The translations under genes and the position numbers were made by a program. The notes under the pieces were generated by a model. That model was not told the DNA's origin. It was given only the letters and a program-made list of their open reading frames with translations, and made no database searches. A stretch of DNA of 64,000 nt from an uncultured bacterium. GTDB lineage: Bacteria > Planctomycetota > UBA1135 > GCA-002686595. Each line of letters starts with the position of its first letter. Positions within the stretch are counted from its first letter, which is position 1. Where the stretch lies: the NCBI GenBank assembly GCA_937905825.1, contig CALCXM010000183.1, positions 1 to 64,000 of the forward strand, given 5' to 3'. This document shows, piece by piece, positions 54,642 to 63,898 of the stretch.

Positions 54642-55898
54642 TCAAAGTGGCTTGGACGAATGACCGTCCAGAATCTCTTTGTAGAGTTCGAGTTGCAATT
54701 GGATGGCGCGCTCCGCGGACTTGGTCTGCTGCGGTACCGAACGGGCCGCATCCTGCAGCTTGTTCGGCGAGTTCGCAAGCTCGCTGAAGAGGCGCGCCCA
54801 AGCGTCCGGATTCTCGGCGGGCAAGACTCCACCGGGCAGGGGCCCGCGGCCCGCGCAATTCGCAAGCACCTCCGGCAAAGCCCCGCGATCGGAAACCCAA
54901 GTGGGCAGTCCCATAGCAAGCGCCTCTTCCACCACGAGACCGTAACTCTCCGGGGCCCGCGATGGAAAAGCCGCCAGGTCCGAGCGAGCGGCGTACTGCG
55001 CCAACTCCTGACCGTTGAAGCGACCGGGGAGTTCCAACTCCAAGTGTCCCGCCGCCTGACGCAGTTGATCGTCGAAACCCACTTGCACTTCCGTCCCCGG
55101 CAAGATCAAGCGCAGCATCCCGGGCTCCAGTTGGGCGGCGGCCCGCACCAGATCAAGTGTGCCCTTGATCTCCGAGCGGTTGCCAAAGGAAAGCACGGTC
55201 AAAGGGTCCCCGTTGCGCTCACGGGGAGCGACACGCGGCAGTTCCCGACAGAGCCCATGGGGAATCACCTGCCAGTGCGAGGCATCCACTTCCATCTGAT
55301 GACTGAGCGCCTCCGCCAGACTGCGGCTGGGCGAAATCACGTAGCGCGCCTTGTCCAACTCCGCTCGAAAGTTCTTCCAACGCTCTGTCAAGCGCTGCTG
55401 AATGTCCGCCGGCAAGTGATCGCCGACCATTGGCAGGATGCACTTCACACAGTCCCCTGTGGGCCTCGTCGAAGGGCAATGGAGACCATTCTGCGGCGTC
55501 CGGAAAAAACGCGGGCAGCTTGCGTAGTAGTCGTGCACGGTCAAAACCACGGGTAGCTTGCGCGATAGCCTGCGAACCAGGTCGCCACTGATGCTCGCCC
55601 AGTGATGGACGTGAACGAGATCGCAGCCCTCCACTGCTTCGGAGACCACTCGCACCATGCGCGCGAACTGCCAATGGGCCGTGCTGTCTTCCACCTTCGT
55701 CTTGACGATGCGCGTGACGGGCACGCCGGCCACGTTCTCCGTGTAGGGCCGAAAGCCCTTGCGTTTTTCTTGGCTACCGCAAATCACACGCACCTCATGG
55801 CCGGCCTCGATCAGCGCCTTGGCCTGGGCCGCGACCACGAGTTCCGTCCCTCCCACGAATTCTGGTGGATAGGCATTGCACACCAAAGCGATCTTCAT
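54642..55898 (-). CDS. GT4-family glycosyltransferase
   Basis: 418 residues. CNAYPPEFVGGTELVVAAQAKAL and the C-terminal SRAPESYGLVVEEALAMGLP are the GT4 signatures; a Cys-containing insert (CPRFF, CPSTRPTGDCVKC) follows the first Rossmann half. Its design matches the two GT4 genes at 45223-48014, so the locus contains three related copies. ATG 55898 overlaps the PIG-L stop (ATGA). Confidence 0.87.
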   Translation of the reverse strand: MKIALVCNAYPPEFVGGTELVVAAQAKALIEAGHEVRVICGSQEKRKGFRPYTENVAGVPVTRIVKTKVEDSTAHWQFARMVRVVSEAVEGCDLVHVHHWASISGDLVRRLSRKLPVVLTVHDYYASCPRFFRTPQNGLHCPSTRPTGDCVKCILPMVGDHLPADIQQRLTERWKNFRAELDKARYVISPSRSLAEALSHQMEVDASHWQVIPHGLCRELPRVAPRERNGDPLTVLSFGNRSEIKGTLDLVRAAAQLEPGMLRLILPGTEVQVGFDDQLRQAAGHLELELPGRFNGQELAQYAARSDLAAFPSRAPESYGLVVEEALAMGLPTWVSDRGALPEVLANCAGRGPLPGGVLPAENPDAWARLFSELANSPNKLQDAARSVPQQTKSAERAIQLQLELYKEILDGHSSKPL

Positions 55899-56542
55899 GA
55901 AACGGGCTCCCAACGTTGAAAGCGCTCGTACTGACCAGATCCGTCGCGCTGCGCCATGCAGCGCATTTGCGCCAGCAGGTCAGCGTAGGCCAGTTGGCTC
56001 TGGTGTTGTTCAAGCGCTTCGACCTTGCGCGGCCAAACACCGGACACATCGACCAACTGGTCGGGGGGCAGCTCGCTCCACACTTCGTAGCCCCAAACAT
56101 CGATGCCCATTTCTCGGCCGCCGCCTTCTGCCAGGGAGAGCCAACGAGAAACCGCTTCGGCCACCGTGCGATGATCCCGGTGTCCATCGCCCACCCATGG
56201 GGCCAAGACCAATTCTGGTTGCAAGCGCGCGACGAGTTCTGCCAGTCGTTCAGCGCCCTGATCGAGTTCTTCCGAGCTGGCCAAGTGCCCCTCGGGGAGC
56301 CCCCAAAAGGTGTAGTTCGTGAGCCCTAAGCTACGACCGCCGGCCTCGGCCTCGCGCTGGCGTCGGGCCACGTAATCTGCGGATTCGAACTTGCCCTGGG
56401 GATCACCGGCGGCCCCATCGAACACGATCAGCACATGCACATGCGCCCCGCGCCCTGTGCACAGCGAGAGCGTTCCGCCACAACCCAGGACTTCATCATC
56501 CGGGTGCGGAGCGACAACGAGAATGCGCTTGGCATCGATCAT
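55895..56542 (-). CDS. PIG-L family N-deacetylase
   Basis: 215-residue zinc-dependent deacetylase of the LmbE/PIG-L family. VVAPHPDDEVLGCGGTL carries the HPDDE zinc motif and WVGDGHRDHRTVAEAV the second metal His. It would remove acetyl from GlcNAc-type sugars on lipid or oligosaccharide carriers. ATG 56542 gives the usual family start; the upstream frame has no conserved content. It overlaps the GT2 gene by four bases. Confidence 0.9.
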   Translation of the reverse strand: MIDAKRILVVAPHPDDEVLGCGGTLSLCTGRGAHVHVLIVFDGAAGDPQGKFESADYVARRQREAEAGGRSLGLTNYTFWGLPEGHLASSEELDQGAERLAELVARLQPELVLAPWVGDGHRDHRTVAEAVSRWLSLAEGGGREMGIDVWGYEVWSELPPDQLVDVSGVWPRKVEALEQHQSQLAYADLLAQMRCMAQRDGSGQYERFQRWEPVS

Positions 56543-57792
56543 CCCACGCGCTCCCCTGGAAACGACTCGCGCCATGTGGAACGCCCTGGCTGCTGCCCCG
56601 CTTGCGGGTCGAGCGGCCAACTGCGAGCCGGGCTGGTCTTGTGAAAACGCCAAGCCCCGAGCAGCTGGCCGCTCGAGCGCTCGACTCCGCGCACGTAGTA
56701 GGTCCCGGGAAACAACCAACTCCAGGCCTTGGCTGAGTAGTGGAACGAACCTCCGTCGAGCATGGTGCCTGCGCTCAATCCCCAAAAGGGTGTCAACGAG
56801 ATCTCCAAAGAGCACTCGGTGTCCGCTGGCAAGGGGAACTCCGGACTTTGATGGACATCCCCGAAGTCAAGCAGGGAATGCATGGGGAGCGGCGCTCGCT
56901 GTGGTCTCCACGACGCCAGAAACCGCGCGCAGGCCTGGATCAGCAGGGCGCCGACGCCCCGGTGATGCTTGGCCATGTACAGGCTGCGACCATAGGCGTG
57001 ACGCGCCGCCACCTCACCGACAAAGTCAGGACCCGCGCTGCGCGACCAGTGATGCAAAATCTCCGATGCAGGCTCGACCACGAGATCGTAGCCGGCCTCT
57101 TTCAACTGGCGACAGAGGTCCGCGTCTTCGAAGTACAGGGGAAAACGTCCGTCCATCACCTGCCCCAGCTGGTCGATGGTCGAGCGCCGCATGAACAAGC
57201 ACGCCCCCGAGAGCATCTCGCGCGACTCGCACTCTTGAGTGCTCCAAAAGGCCTGGGCCTCCCGGCTCTTGCGATCCGCGCGCCAGCGTGCGATGCCGGG
57301 AAAGTGAGTGGCCAACACGTCCGCAAGCTCCGTCAACGGACTGGGCAGCTCGTTGGGCGGCAGCAGAACTTGCAGGTCCTCGTCCAAGTAAATGCGAGGC
57401 TGAACCGCACCGGTATCCGCGTACTCTTCCAAGTGCTTCAGCAGCGGCCCGATCGATCCCTGCAAGAAGTGCAGGTCAGGATTCAAGAGAGCAACGGTGT
57501 CCTCGGCCGCACCGCTGGAGAGTTCGTAGGCCATGTTCAGCCCAGTTGCATACCCCACATTGGCCGGCGAGGTGCGCACGCGCACTCCAGCTCGGCGCAA
57601 AGTACGCCACCAGGTGGACTCCCCCAACTCGGAACCACTGTCGAGCACAATGATCTCCAAGTCCTTGGCTTGGCCCCCCTCCGCTGCCCAGGTCGTTTGC
57701 AGACTCTCGGCGCAGCGTTGGGTCCAAGCCCCCGAATTGTGATTCACAATCAGGGCAGAAAGGCGCCGACCAGAGAGACTCGCGGCGGTCAT
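56539..57792 (-). CDS. GT2-family glycosyltransferase with C-terminal extension
   Basis: 417 residues. SALIVNHNSGAWTQRCAESL begins the GT-A fold; VALLNPDLHFL carries the DxD-like site, and LYFEDADLCRQLKEAGYDLV is the rhamnosyltransferase-type ED motif. About 120 residues after the GT2 core (from DFGDVHQSP) contain Trp-rich sequence I do not recognise. It overlaps the ABC ATPase gene by four bases. Confidence 0.87.
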   Translation of the reverse strand: MTAASLSGRRLSALIVNHNSGAWTQRCAESLQTTWAAEGGQAKDLEIIVLDSGSELGESTWWRTLRRAGVRVRTSPANVGYATGLNMAYELSSGAAEDTVALLNPDLHFLQGSIGPLLKHLEEYADTGAVQPRIYLDEDLQVLLPPNELPSPLTELADVLATHFPGIARWRADRKSREAQAFWSTQECESREMLSGACLFMRRSTIDQLGQVMDGRFPLYFEDADLCRQLKEAGYDLVVEPASEILHHWSRSAGPDFVGEVAARHAYGRSLYMAKHHRGVGALLIQACARFLASWRPQRAPLPMHSLLDFGDVHQSPEFPLPADTECSLEISLTPFWGLSAGTMLDGGSFHYSAKAWSWLFPGTYYVRGVERSSGQLLGAWRFHKTSPARSWPLDPQAGQQPGRSTWRESFPGERVG

Positions 57793-59012
57793 GCTGCCAC
57801 CTCCGAATCTCTCTGGCGATCCCCGGCGCTACGCAGTTCCCAATCGTGCTCTAGGCGAATCAAACCGACTTCATCGGTTCCCGCCTCCACGACCAGGTCT
57901 TCTTCAAGGGCACGTTCCTCGTACCGAAACACCCCTTCCCCATCGAACAGGTACAGCATCACCGTGAAGCGACCCGAGAGCAGGGCGAGGTTGGGAAGGT
58001 GCAAGACCGCCTCCCCTTGCTGGCCTTCCAGCTTTCTGCCGTCCAGGTGCGTGCCAGCGGCGGCGCACAGGGTTTGATCCTGACGAACGAAGGCCACCCC
58101 GAGTTGAATGGGTCGAGCGTTGCCCTGCGGGTTGCGCCAACGCAGGTGCAATTCCAAATCATCGCCGGTCTGCACCACCCGAGCCGGGCTGCGGTCCTTG
58201 CGAATCAAACGGGCGGAGTCGATGCGTGGCCACTCAATCGGGCGCGGTCCGCCCTCCGCGCATCCGTCCATCTGCGCCCCCTGCCAAGCTGAGTAGCGAT
58301 TGGTGACCGTGGCCGAGTCACCGACGCACTCCACCTCGCCATGGTCCAGCCACATGGCTTCGTCGCACAGTTGGCGCATGTCGTACAGGCTGTGGCTGCA
58401 GAACAAGATCGTGCGGTTGTCTTCCTTGAACTCACGCAAGCGGTCCACACACTTCTTTTGGAAGTACATGTCCCCCACGGCGAAGACCTCGTCGAGAATC
58501 AGGATCTCCGGATCGAAGCCCAGGGCGGCCGCAAATCCGAGACGCATGCCCATGCCTGTGGAATAGGTGCGAACGGGCGCATCGAAGGCCTCCCCCAATT
58601 CGGCAAACTCCGCGATGGAGTCCATGCGTCGATTCACCTGGCGCATGGAATGGCCCGCGAGGATGCCGTTCATGCGCACGTTCTCGCGACCGCTGAAGTC
58701 CAGGTGGAAGCCCGTGCCCAATTCCAAGAGACTCGCCACGCGGCCGGAAGTTCGGTAGCGGCCCGTGGTCGCGCTGGTGGTGCCAGCCAGGACCTTGAGC
58801 AGGGTGCTCTTGCCCGCCCCATTCGCGCCGCACAACCCGAAGGCCATGCCCATGTCTATTTGCAGGTTGACGTCCTGCAACGCCCACTTGGACTCATGAC
58901 CGCGATGCAAGCCAAAGGTCAGCCCTTCCAACAGACGTGCTGCAGGGCTGCGGTAAACGCGGTAGGCCTTGCCCAGTCGTTGCGCCTCCAGCGCCCACAC
59001 TTTTGCGCCCAT
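57789..59012 (-). CDS. Wzt-type ABC exporter ATPase with carbohydrate-binding tail
   Basis: 407 residues. The ATPase domain has Walker A GANGAGKST, ABC signature YSTGMGMRLGFA and Walker B ILILDEVFAVGD. A C-terminal domain (about 255-407) with beta-rich sequence resembles the Wzt module that recognises the glycan end. It powers export of an undecaprenyl-linked polysaccharide. ATG 59012 follows the permease stop at once. Confidence 0.93.
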   Translation of the reverse strand: MGAKVWALEAQRLGKAYRVYRSPAARLLEGLTFGLHRGHESKWALQDVNLQIDMGMAFGLCGANGAGKSTLLKVLAGTTSATTGRYRTSGRVASLLELGTGFHLDFSGRENVRMNGILAGHSMRQVNRRMDSIAEFAELGEAFDAPVRTYSTGMGMRLGFAAALGFDPEILILDEVFAVGDMYFQKKCVDRLREFKEDNRTILFCSHSLYDMRQLCDEAMWLDHGEVECVGDSATVTNRYSAWQGAQMDGCAEGGPRPIEWPRIDSARLIRKDRSPARVVQTGDDLELHLRWRNPQGNARPIQLGVAFVRQDQTLCAAAGTHLDGRKLEGQQGEAVLHLPNLALLSGRFTVMLYLFDGEGVFRYEERALEEDLVVEAGTDEVGLIRLEHDWELRSAGDRQRDSEVAA

Positions 59013-59013
59013 G

Positions 59014-59946
59014 CTAGACCTCGTCCGCCATGTGCCGTTCGACACGGAAGAAGATCAGGGAGCCGGTCACAAAAGCACCGAAGGCCCACAGGCTGAGCAC
59101 TCGCAAGGACTCGTAGAAGGCGCCGTTGAAGACGAGTTCTGGCTGTCCCGACATCAGCAGTTCGCGCCAGGCGTAGAGCAAGTGATGAACGGGGTTCAAC
59201 TCCACCAGGGGCAGCCACTCTTCTAGACCGGGCAACAGCGCGTCGGATGGAATCCAAAACACGGGGGTCAGGAACATCCAGATCGTGAGCAGCACGCCCA
59301 CGATTGGGGCGGTGTCTCGGAACAAGACTTGTAACGCGGAGAGTCCCAGGCCCAAGCCCAGGGTCAAGAGCAATTGCAGTCCCAAGAGCAAGGGGCCCCA
59401 GAGCAACAGGGAAACTCCGGGGAACTGCCATGCCGAAGTGACGCCGGTGTACGTGAGGTAGGCGATCAGTCCCGCACCGAAGGTCACGAGGGACGAGAGC
59501 ACCACTTGCAGGGGCAAGAGTTGGGCGTCAAAGCGCACCTTCTGCACCAGGGTCCGGTGTTCGAGAATGCACCCCGTGGAGCGTTGAACCGCGTCGGCGA
59601 AGGAACTCCACACCAAGGTGCCCGTGAACATGTAGACCCCCATGGTTCCCGCGGGAACTCCGGAGCCCGTTCCGAGTTTCAACCCGAGCAGCTCGGTGAA
59701 GATGAAGGCGTAGATCGCAAACTGAACCAGGGGTTGCAACAGAACCCAAGCGAAGCCAAGCAAAGTCCCACGGAAGCGCGCTTGCAGCTCTCGACGCACG
59801 GACGTTGCCAGAAGCTCACGCCGACTCCACACGACCTTCGGCCACGCCGCCAGCCGCGCGAGCGACTGCCAGGTTCGAGGCCGTCCGGCAACGATCCATT
59901 CAGGCTGACCTGTGGATACAGGGACAGATAGAGACTTCGGGAACAT
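59014..59946 (-). CDS. Wzm-type ABC exporter permease
   Basis: About 310 residues with six hydrophobic segments of the ABC-2 polysaccharide permease type (FRGTLLGFAWVLLQPLVQF, FRDTAPIVGVLLTIWMFLTPVFW). It forms the channel for the adjacent ATPase. The start is uncertain: ATG 59946 lies directly after four GATAxx hexamers (minus strand), and ATG 60024 would put these repeats inside the coding sequence as Leu-Ser pairs. No Shine-Dalgarno sequence fits either. Confidence 0.88.
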   Translation of the reverse strand: MFPKSLSVPVSTGQPEWIVAGRPRTWQSLARLAAWPKVVWSRRELLATSVRRELQARFRGTLLGFAWVLLQPLVQFAIYAFIFTELLGLKLGTGSGVPAGTMGVYMFTGTLVWSSFADAVQRSTGCILEHRTLVQKVRFDAQLLPLQVVLSSLVTFGAGLIAYLTYTGVTSAWQFPGVSLLLWGPLLLGLQLLLTLGLGLGLSALQVLFRDTAPIVGVLLTIWMFLTPVFWIPSDALLPGLEEWLPLVELNPVHHLLYAWRELLMSGQPELVFNGAFYESLRVLSLWAFGAFVTGSLIFFRVERHMADEV

Positions 59947-59947
59947 A

Positions 59948-59971
59948 GATACTGATAGGGATAGCGATAGC
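59948..59971. repeat. Hexamer tandem repeat at the wzm start
   Basis: Four GATAnn units in exact 6-bp register (GATACT, GATAGG, GATAGC, GATAGC) touch the permease start. Degenerate 6-bp units (GATACA, GGGACA, GATAGA) also occur at 59915-59932. Copy number changes would alter leader length or add two residues, without frameshift. Confidence 0.6.
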
Positions 59972-60213
59972 TGGAGCCATCTGGGGAGATGGACACCGTT
60001 CCAGCCCCTTCGTCTTGCGCCCATGGTCGAGTGAAGCCAGAAGACAAAGAGAATGCGTAAACTGCGCACCGAGGAGTTCTGGACCTCCCAGTTGCGCTCG
60101 GGTGCACTCCTTGGCTTGCCGCTCCCTGTTCCGGGGAATACACTCGGCGCCCCCAATGGGAGCATCGCGGCGGACCTTTGGGACCGACCCGCCCCTTGCA
60201 GGGCAACACCTTC

Positions 60214-61845
60214 ATGACCCCCAAACACGCGCTCGATCTCTGCCTTGGCCTGCTGCTCAGCGCCCTCATTCTGGCGGGAATCGAGTTCAGTCTGGCCGGG
60301 CTCGGTGCCGGGGAAGTTGTGGACACGAACAACTGGTCCCGGGGCTTTGACCCAACCGCGCGCTACCTGGTGCCTTTGGAGGAATCCCCCGGAGCCTGGC
60401 AAACCCGCTTCAAGCACAAGACCTATCCGGAGGTCACGATCCCAGCCAAGTCAGCCAAAGTGCGCGTCATCACCTTCGGCGGCTCCAACGTGCACGGTTT
60501 TCCGACGCGCTACCTGAAGAACCTGCTCAATCGAAAGGCGCGAGGGCTGAACCGAGAGGAGCTTGAGGCCGATTCAATCGCCAAGGACGACGACCCGCCG
60601 GAGGAGCTCTTTGAAGTGATCAACTTGGGCCGCCCGGGCTACGGATCGGAACGGGTGAAGTTCATCTTCGAGCAAGCCCTAAGGGAACTCGAGCCGGACG
60701 TGGTCATCCTCTACACCGGGCACAACGAATTCGTCGAGCGCGGCTTTCAACTCGACCTTGAGGTCGCCAGCGTTGGCGGTTGGGCACAGGGCCCGCTCGC
60801 ACTCGCCCGCGAAACCAGGCTCTTCAACTCCCTGGCTCAACACTTCGCCGCACGCAACCAAGTGCCCTCCAGCACTCGCCAAGCAGAGCCCGAAGCCTGG
60901 GACAACGAGTACTCAAAGTTCATTCACATCACCTACGCGGAAACCCAAGCCTACTTCCAAGCGTTGCAGGCCAACGTGGCCGCCATGTGCGAGATGGCGA
61001 CGCAGCGCGGGGTGCCCATGATCCTGTCCACGGTCGTCTACAATCGCCTTTCGGTTCCGCACTCTTCGACGTTTTCAGCGGGAGTCAGCCAAGAGGACAT
61101 CGCCCACTTCGAGAGCAAGCGCATGGCCGCGCTGGATGCCCTGCCCCGCTACCTGCAACAGCTCTTGCCTCTTGGCGAGGAAAAGCGCCTGCACGGCTTG
61201 GACTTTGAAGTGCGCCGGCCCGATCGCAGCCGGGAGCCTGTGACATTTCCATTGGAAGACTTCGACGGCTGGCGCGCCGCGACGGGGCTTCTCGCCAATC
61301 GGGATCCACGCATGCGCCCCGAGGAGTGTTGGTCCGAATCCGTCAAGCCCTTCTACGCAGCCTTGCAACTCTTCCAACAGCGCGCTCTGGGCAACAAGCC
61401 ACGGGGCGCAATCGTGCAAGCCGAGAAGGACATGCACGGGGCGCTCGCTATCATCCCCGACCATCCCCGTGCTCTCTTCGAGTTGGCCCTGATCGAGTCC
61501 CTTCTAGAACGGGACCCCAAACGCATCCGCGAGTTGTTCGAGCGAGCGGCGGCTTTGGACCGGGCCCCGCGCAAGGGTTCGGAAGCCACCAACGATCTTG
61601 TGCGTGAGGTGGCCGCTGAGTTTCCGAGCATCACCCTGCTCGACATGGATCGGGCTTTGCAAGCGTGCGTGCCGAATGGGCTCATCGGTTGGGAGTGGAT
61701 GGCGGATCACTGCCATCCGCTGCGTGGTGCACGTGACGCAATGATGGAACTCCTCTGCGAGACCCTTTACGCGAGCTGGCCCGACATCGTCGAAGTGACC
61801 CGCAAGACCAACTCCCAAGCCGCGCTTCCTGGGGAACAGCGCTAA
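60214..61845 (+). CDS. SGNH/GDSL-fold protein, possible glycan O-acyl hydrolase or transferase
   Basis: 543 residues. A signal anchor (LDLCLGLLLSALILAGIEFSLAG) precedes an SGNH fold: FGGSN (block I, Ser), NLGRPGYGS (Gly, block II), GHNEF (block III, Asn) and DHCHP (block V, Asp and His). A helical, TPR-like insert lies between blocks III and V (around RALFELALIESLLERDPKRI). Such proteins modify surface polysaccharides. It is divergent from the exporter operon, sharing a 267-bp intergenic region, and precedes a DUF5989-like gene. ATG 60214 is the better start. Confidence 0.82.
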   Translation: MTPKHALDLCLGLLLSALILAGIEFSLAGLGAGEVVDTNNWSRGFDPTARYLVPLEESPGAWQTRFKHKTYPEVTIPAKSAKVRVITFGGSNVHGFPTRYLKNLLNRKARGLNREELEADSIAKDDDPPEELFEVINLGRPGYGSERVKFIFEQALRELEPDVVILYTGHNEFVERGFQLDLEVASVGGWAQGPLALARETRLFNSLAQHFAARNQVPSSTRQAEPEAWDNEYSKFIHITYAETQAYFQALQANVAAMCEMATQRGVPMILSTVVYNRLSVPHSSTFSAGVSQEDIAHFESKRMAALDALPRYLQQLLPLGEEKRLHGLDFEVRRPDRSREPVTFPLEDFDGWRAATGLLANRDPRMRPEECWSESVKPFYAALQLFQQRALGNKPRGAIVQAEKDMHGALAIIPDHPRALFELALIESLLERDPKRIRELFERAAALDRAPRKGSEATNDLVREVAAEFPSITLLDMDRALQACVPNGLIGWEWMADHCHPLRGARDAMMELLCETLYASWPDIVEVTRKTNSQAALPGEQR

Positions 61846-61855
61846 GGCAAGCCCC

Positions 61856-61990
61856 ATGCAATTCCTGCGCAACCACCCCTTGATCTGGATCGTGCCGTTG
61901 ATCGTCGTGCCCTTGGTGTTGGCCATCGTCAGCTACCTGGCCCACGCCGAGTCCATGACTCCGGACAACCCGTTCATCTACGACCTGTAG
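61856..61990 (+). CDS. 44-residue membrane microprotein, DUF5989-like
   Basis: A very short reading frame 10 bp after the SGNH gene. The product has a polar N-terminus, one transmembrane helix (WIVPLIVVPLVLAIVSYLA) and the C-terminus PFIYDL. This plan and ending resemble the small DUF5989 proteins I associate with SGNH or carbamoyltransferase genes of surface glycan loci. It may be an accessory subunit of the SGNH protein. The family call is from memory and needs a profile search. Confidence 0.6.
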   Translation: MQFLRNHPLIWIVPLIVVPLVLAIVSYLAHAESMTPDNPFIYDL

Positions 61991-62389
61991 CCTGAACGCG
62001 GCATGGCCTGCTGGCCCCGGAACAGCGGGTGACAAGAGCGGAGTCTGCTCTCAGCCCCGACCGAGGCATTCACGGAGGCAACCACCTGCGAGACTCGTGG
62101 GCGGACGTTCCCGAGAGCATGGCAGAGGTGCACGCGCTTCGAGCACCGACACCCACAGTCATGATCCTGCGGGCTAGCCCGGTCTATTCGATCAGATTCT
62201 GGCGACCCAGCAGAGATGACCGCAAGGGAAACCGGCACACCCAGGCTTTGCTCTTGTCCCAGTTTCCGAGCCTGCGTACCACGGAGCTGTCAAATCGGCT
62301 CTGCATGGACGCCGCATCACCGGAAATCCGACGACTCGCGGAGCGGCTCCCAAGGATCGGGAATTCGAACCCTGCACCGCGCCGAGCAG
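61991..62389. other. Gap between microprotein and second sulfatase
   Basis: About 400 bases with no supportable gene, covering the convergent 3' ends of the DUF5989-like gene and the sulfatase. No clear terminator was found. A tRNA T-loop-like string (GGGAATTCGAACCC) at about 62359 was examined and rejected. Confidence 0.5.
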
Positions 62390-63898
62390 CTAGTCCTCGC
62401 GCACGAACTCAACCTTGCGATCGTTGGGTTGTTTTTCCCCTGGTGTCGTTCTTCCCTGATCGACGGCTTCTTGCAAGAGCGCTGTCAGCCGAGAACACAC
62501 CTCCGGATGGGCTGCCGCTACGTTCTCCGTCTCGCCAGGATCCGCTTGCAAATCGTAGAGCTGCAACCTGGGCAATTTCAGTTCACGAGCACTCTTCGGC
62601 GTCGGTTCGCTCCAGCCCCCCGAGCCCGGGCAAAAGATCAACTTCCACTTCCCCTCGCGCATGGCGAAGGAGCCATTGATCGAATGGTGGATGATGGAGC
62701 CTCGAAGCTTCGGAGACTCCTTGCCTTGCAGGGCATCCAAGAAGCTGACGCTGTCCGGAGCCGTTTGGGCTCCCAGGGGAATCTCCAAGACATCCGCCAA
62801 GGTGCCCATCAGGTCGGTCAGACAGATGATCTCGTCGGAGCGCGTGCCCGGCTTCACTTTCCCCGGCCAACGCACGAGGAAGGGCACCCGGTGTCCGCCT
62901 TCATAGATGTCAGCCTTGAAGCCACGGCGCTTCGCGTTCGGATCATGCCCTTTCACTGCCAACTCCTCGAAGCGTGCGCGGGGCGAGCAACCATTGTCAC
63001 TGGTGAAGACCACGAGCGTGTTCTCCGCAAGCCCGGCTGCCTTCAAGGACTCCAGGATCTGCCCGACCGAGTGATCCACTTGAAGGATGAAGTCTCCATA
63101 GGCGTTCGTGCCGCTTTTGCCACGAAACGGCTCGAGCGGCAGAATCGGTGTGTGCGGAGCGGGCAAGGGCAAGTACAGGAAGAAGGGTTCCTTCTGCTCC
63201 GCACGGCCTTTGATGTACTCGACGGCTCGCCGGGTGACGTCCGGTAGGACCTGTTCGTGAACAAAGTCGGCCCCCGTCGCACCTCGGCGCCAGAAGCCTT
63301 GGTAATCCTGGTTCTCCGTGATGCGATCCGGTGCGGCCGTCACTTGACCGTTTTGAACCCAGACATAGGGCGCCATGTCGAGGGATCCGGCGTGACAAAA
63401 GGTCTCGTCAAAACCACGGGCATGGGGTCCGTTGCGCACGGGCGCGCTGAAGTCGATGCGCTTGGGATGCTCCTCCTCGTACGTCCAATCCCACCCGAGG
63501 TGCCACTTGCCAAAGCACGCGGTGGCATAGCCCTGGCCCCCCAACCACTGGCCGATCGTCAATCGGCCTTCATCGATCAACGGCGGAGACTCCCCCCACA
63601 GGACGCTGCTAGCTAGGTGCGTTCGCCAAGCGTAGCGGCCCGTTAGAATCCCATAGCGCGTGGGTGTGCACACCGCAGACCCCGAGTGCGCGTCGCTGAA
63701 CAGCATGCCCTCGCCAGCCAAGGAGTCCAGCCTAGGCGTGGTCCAGGCGGCTTCCAGGTTCAAGGCGGAGATATCCCCGTAGCCCATGTCATCCGCGAGG
63801 ATGTAGACGATGTTGGGACGCGGCTCTGAGCTGCTGGAGAGCACGAAAGGCAAGAGCGCGGAGGCGAGCCAGGGACCGACAACACTTGGGGTGATCAT
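62390..63898 (-). CDS. Sulfatase, secreted (formylglycine-dependent)
   Basis: 502 residues. An N-terminal signal peptide (VVGPWLASALLPFVLSS) is followed by NIVYILADDMGYGD (metal Asp pair) and the sulfatase signature CTPTRYGILTGR, with Cys77 the formylglycine site. FGKWHLGWDW carries the usual Lys and His active-site residues. It differs from the first sulfatase in N-terminus and length and looks like a classic arylsulfatase A-type enzyme. ATG 63898 gives a normal signal peptide; an upstream frame to 63970 is less likely. Substrate unknown. Confidence 0.92.
   Translation of the reverse strand: MITPSVVGPWLASALLPFVLSSSSEPRPNIVYILADDMGYGDISALNLEAAWTTPRLDSLAGEGMLFSDAHSGSAVCTPTRYGILTGRYAWRTHLASSVLWGESPPLIDEGRLTIGQWLGGQGYATACFGKWHLGWDWTYEEEHPKRIDFSAPVRNGPHARGFDETFCHAGSLDMAPYVWVQNGQVTAAPDRITENQDYQGFWRRGATGADFVHEQVLPDVTRRAVEYIKGRAEQKEPFFLYLPLPAPHTPILPLEPFRGKSGTNAYGDFILQVDHSVGQILESLKAAGLAENTLVVFTSDNGCSPRARFEELAVKGHDPNAKRRGFKADIYEGGHRVPFLVRWPGKVKPGTRSDEIICLTDLMGTLADVLEIPLGAQTAPDSVSFLDALQGKESPKLRGSIIHHSINGSFAMREGKWKLIFCPGSGGWSEPTPKSARELKLPRLQLYDLQADPGETENVAAAHPEVCSRLTALLQEAVDQGRTTPGEKQPNDRKVEFVRED

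Noticed and set aside
62350-62385. tRNA-like T-arm (GGGAATTCGAACCC).
   Set aside because: The loop would be eight bases on the minus strand, the paired G53-C61 is missing, and no acceptor, D or anticodon arms can be drawn; on one side it would lie inside the sulfatase.
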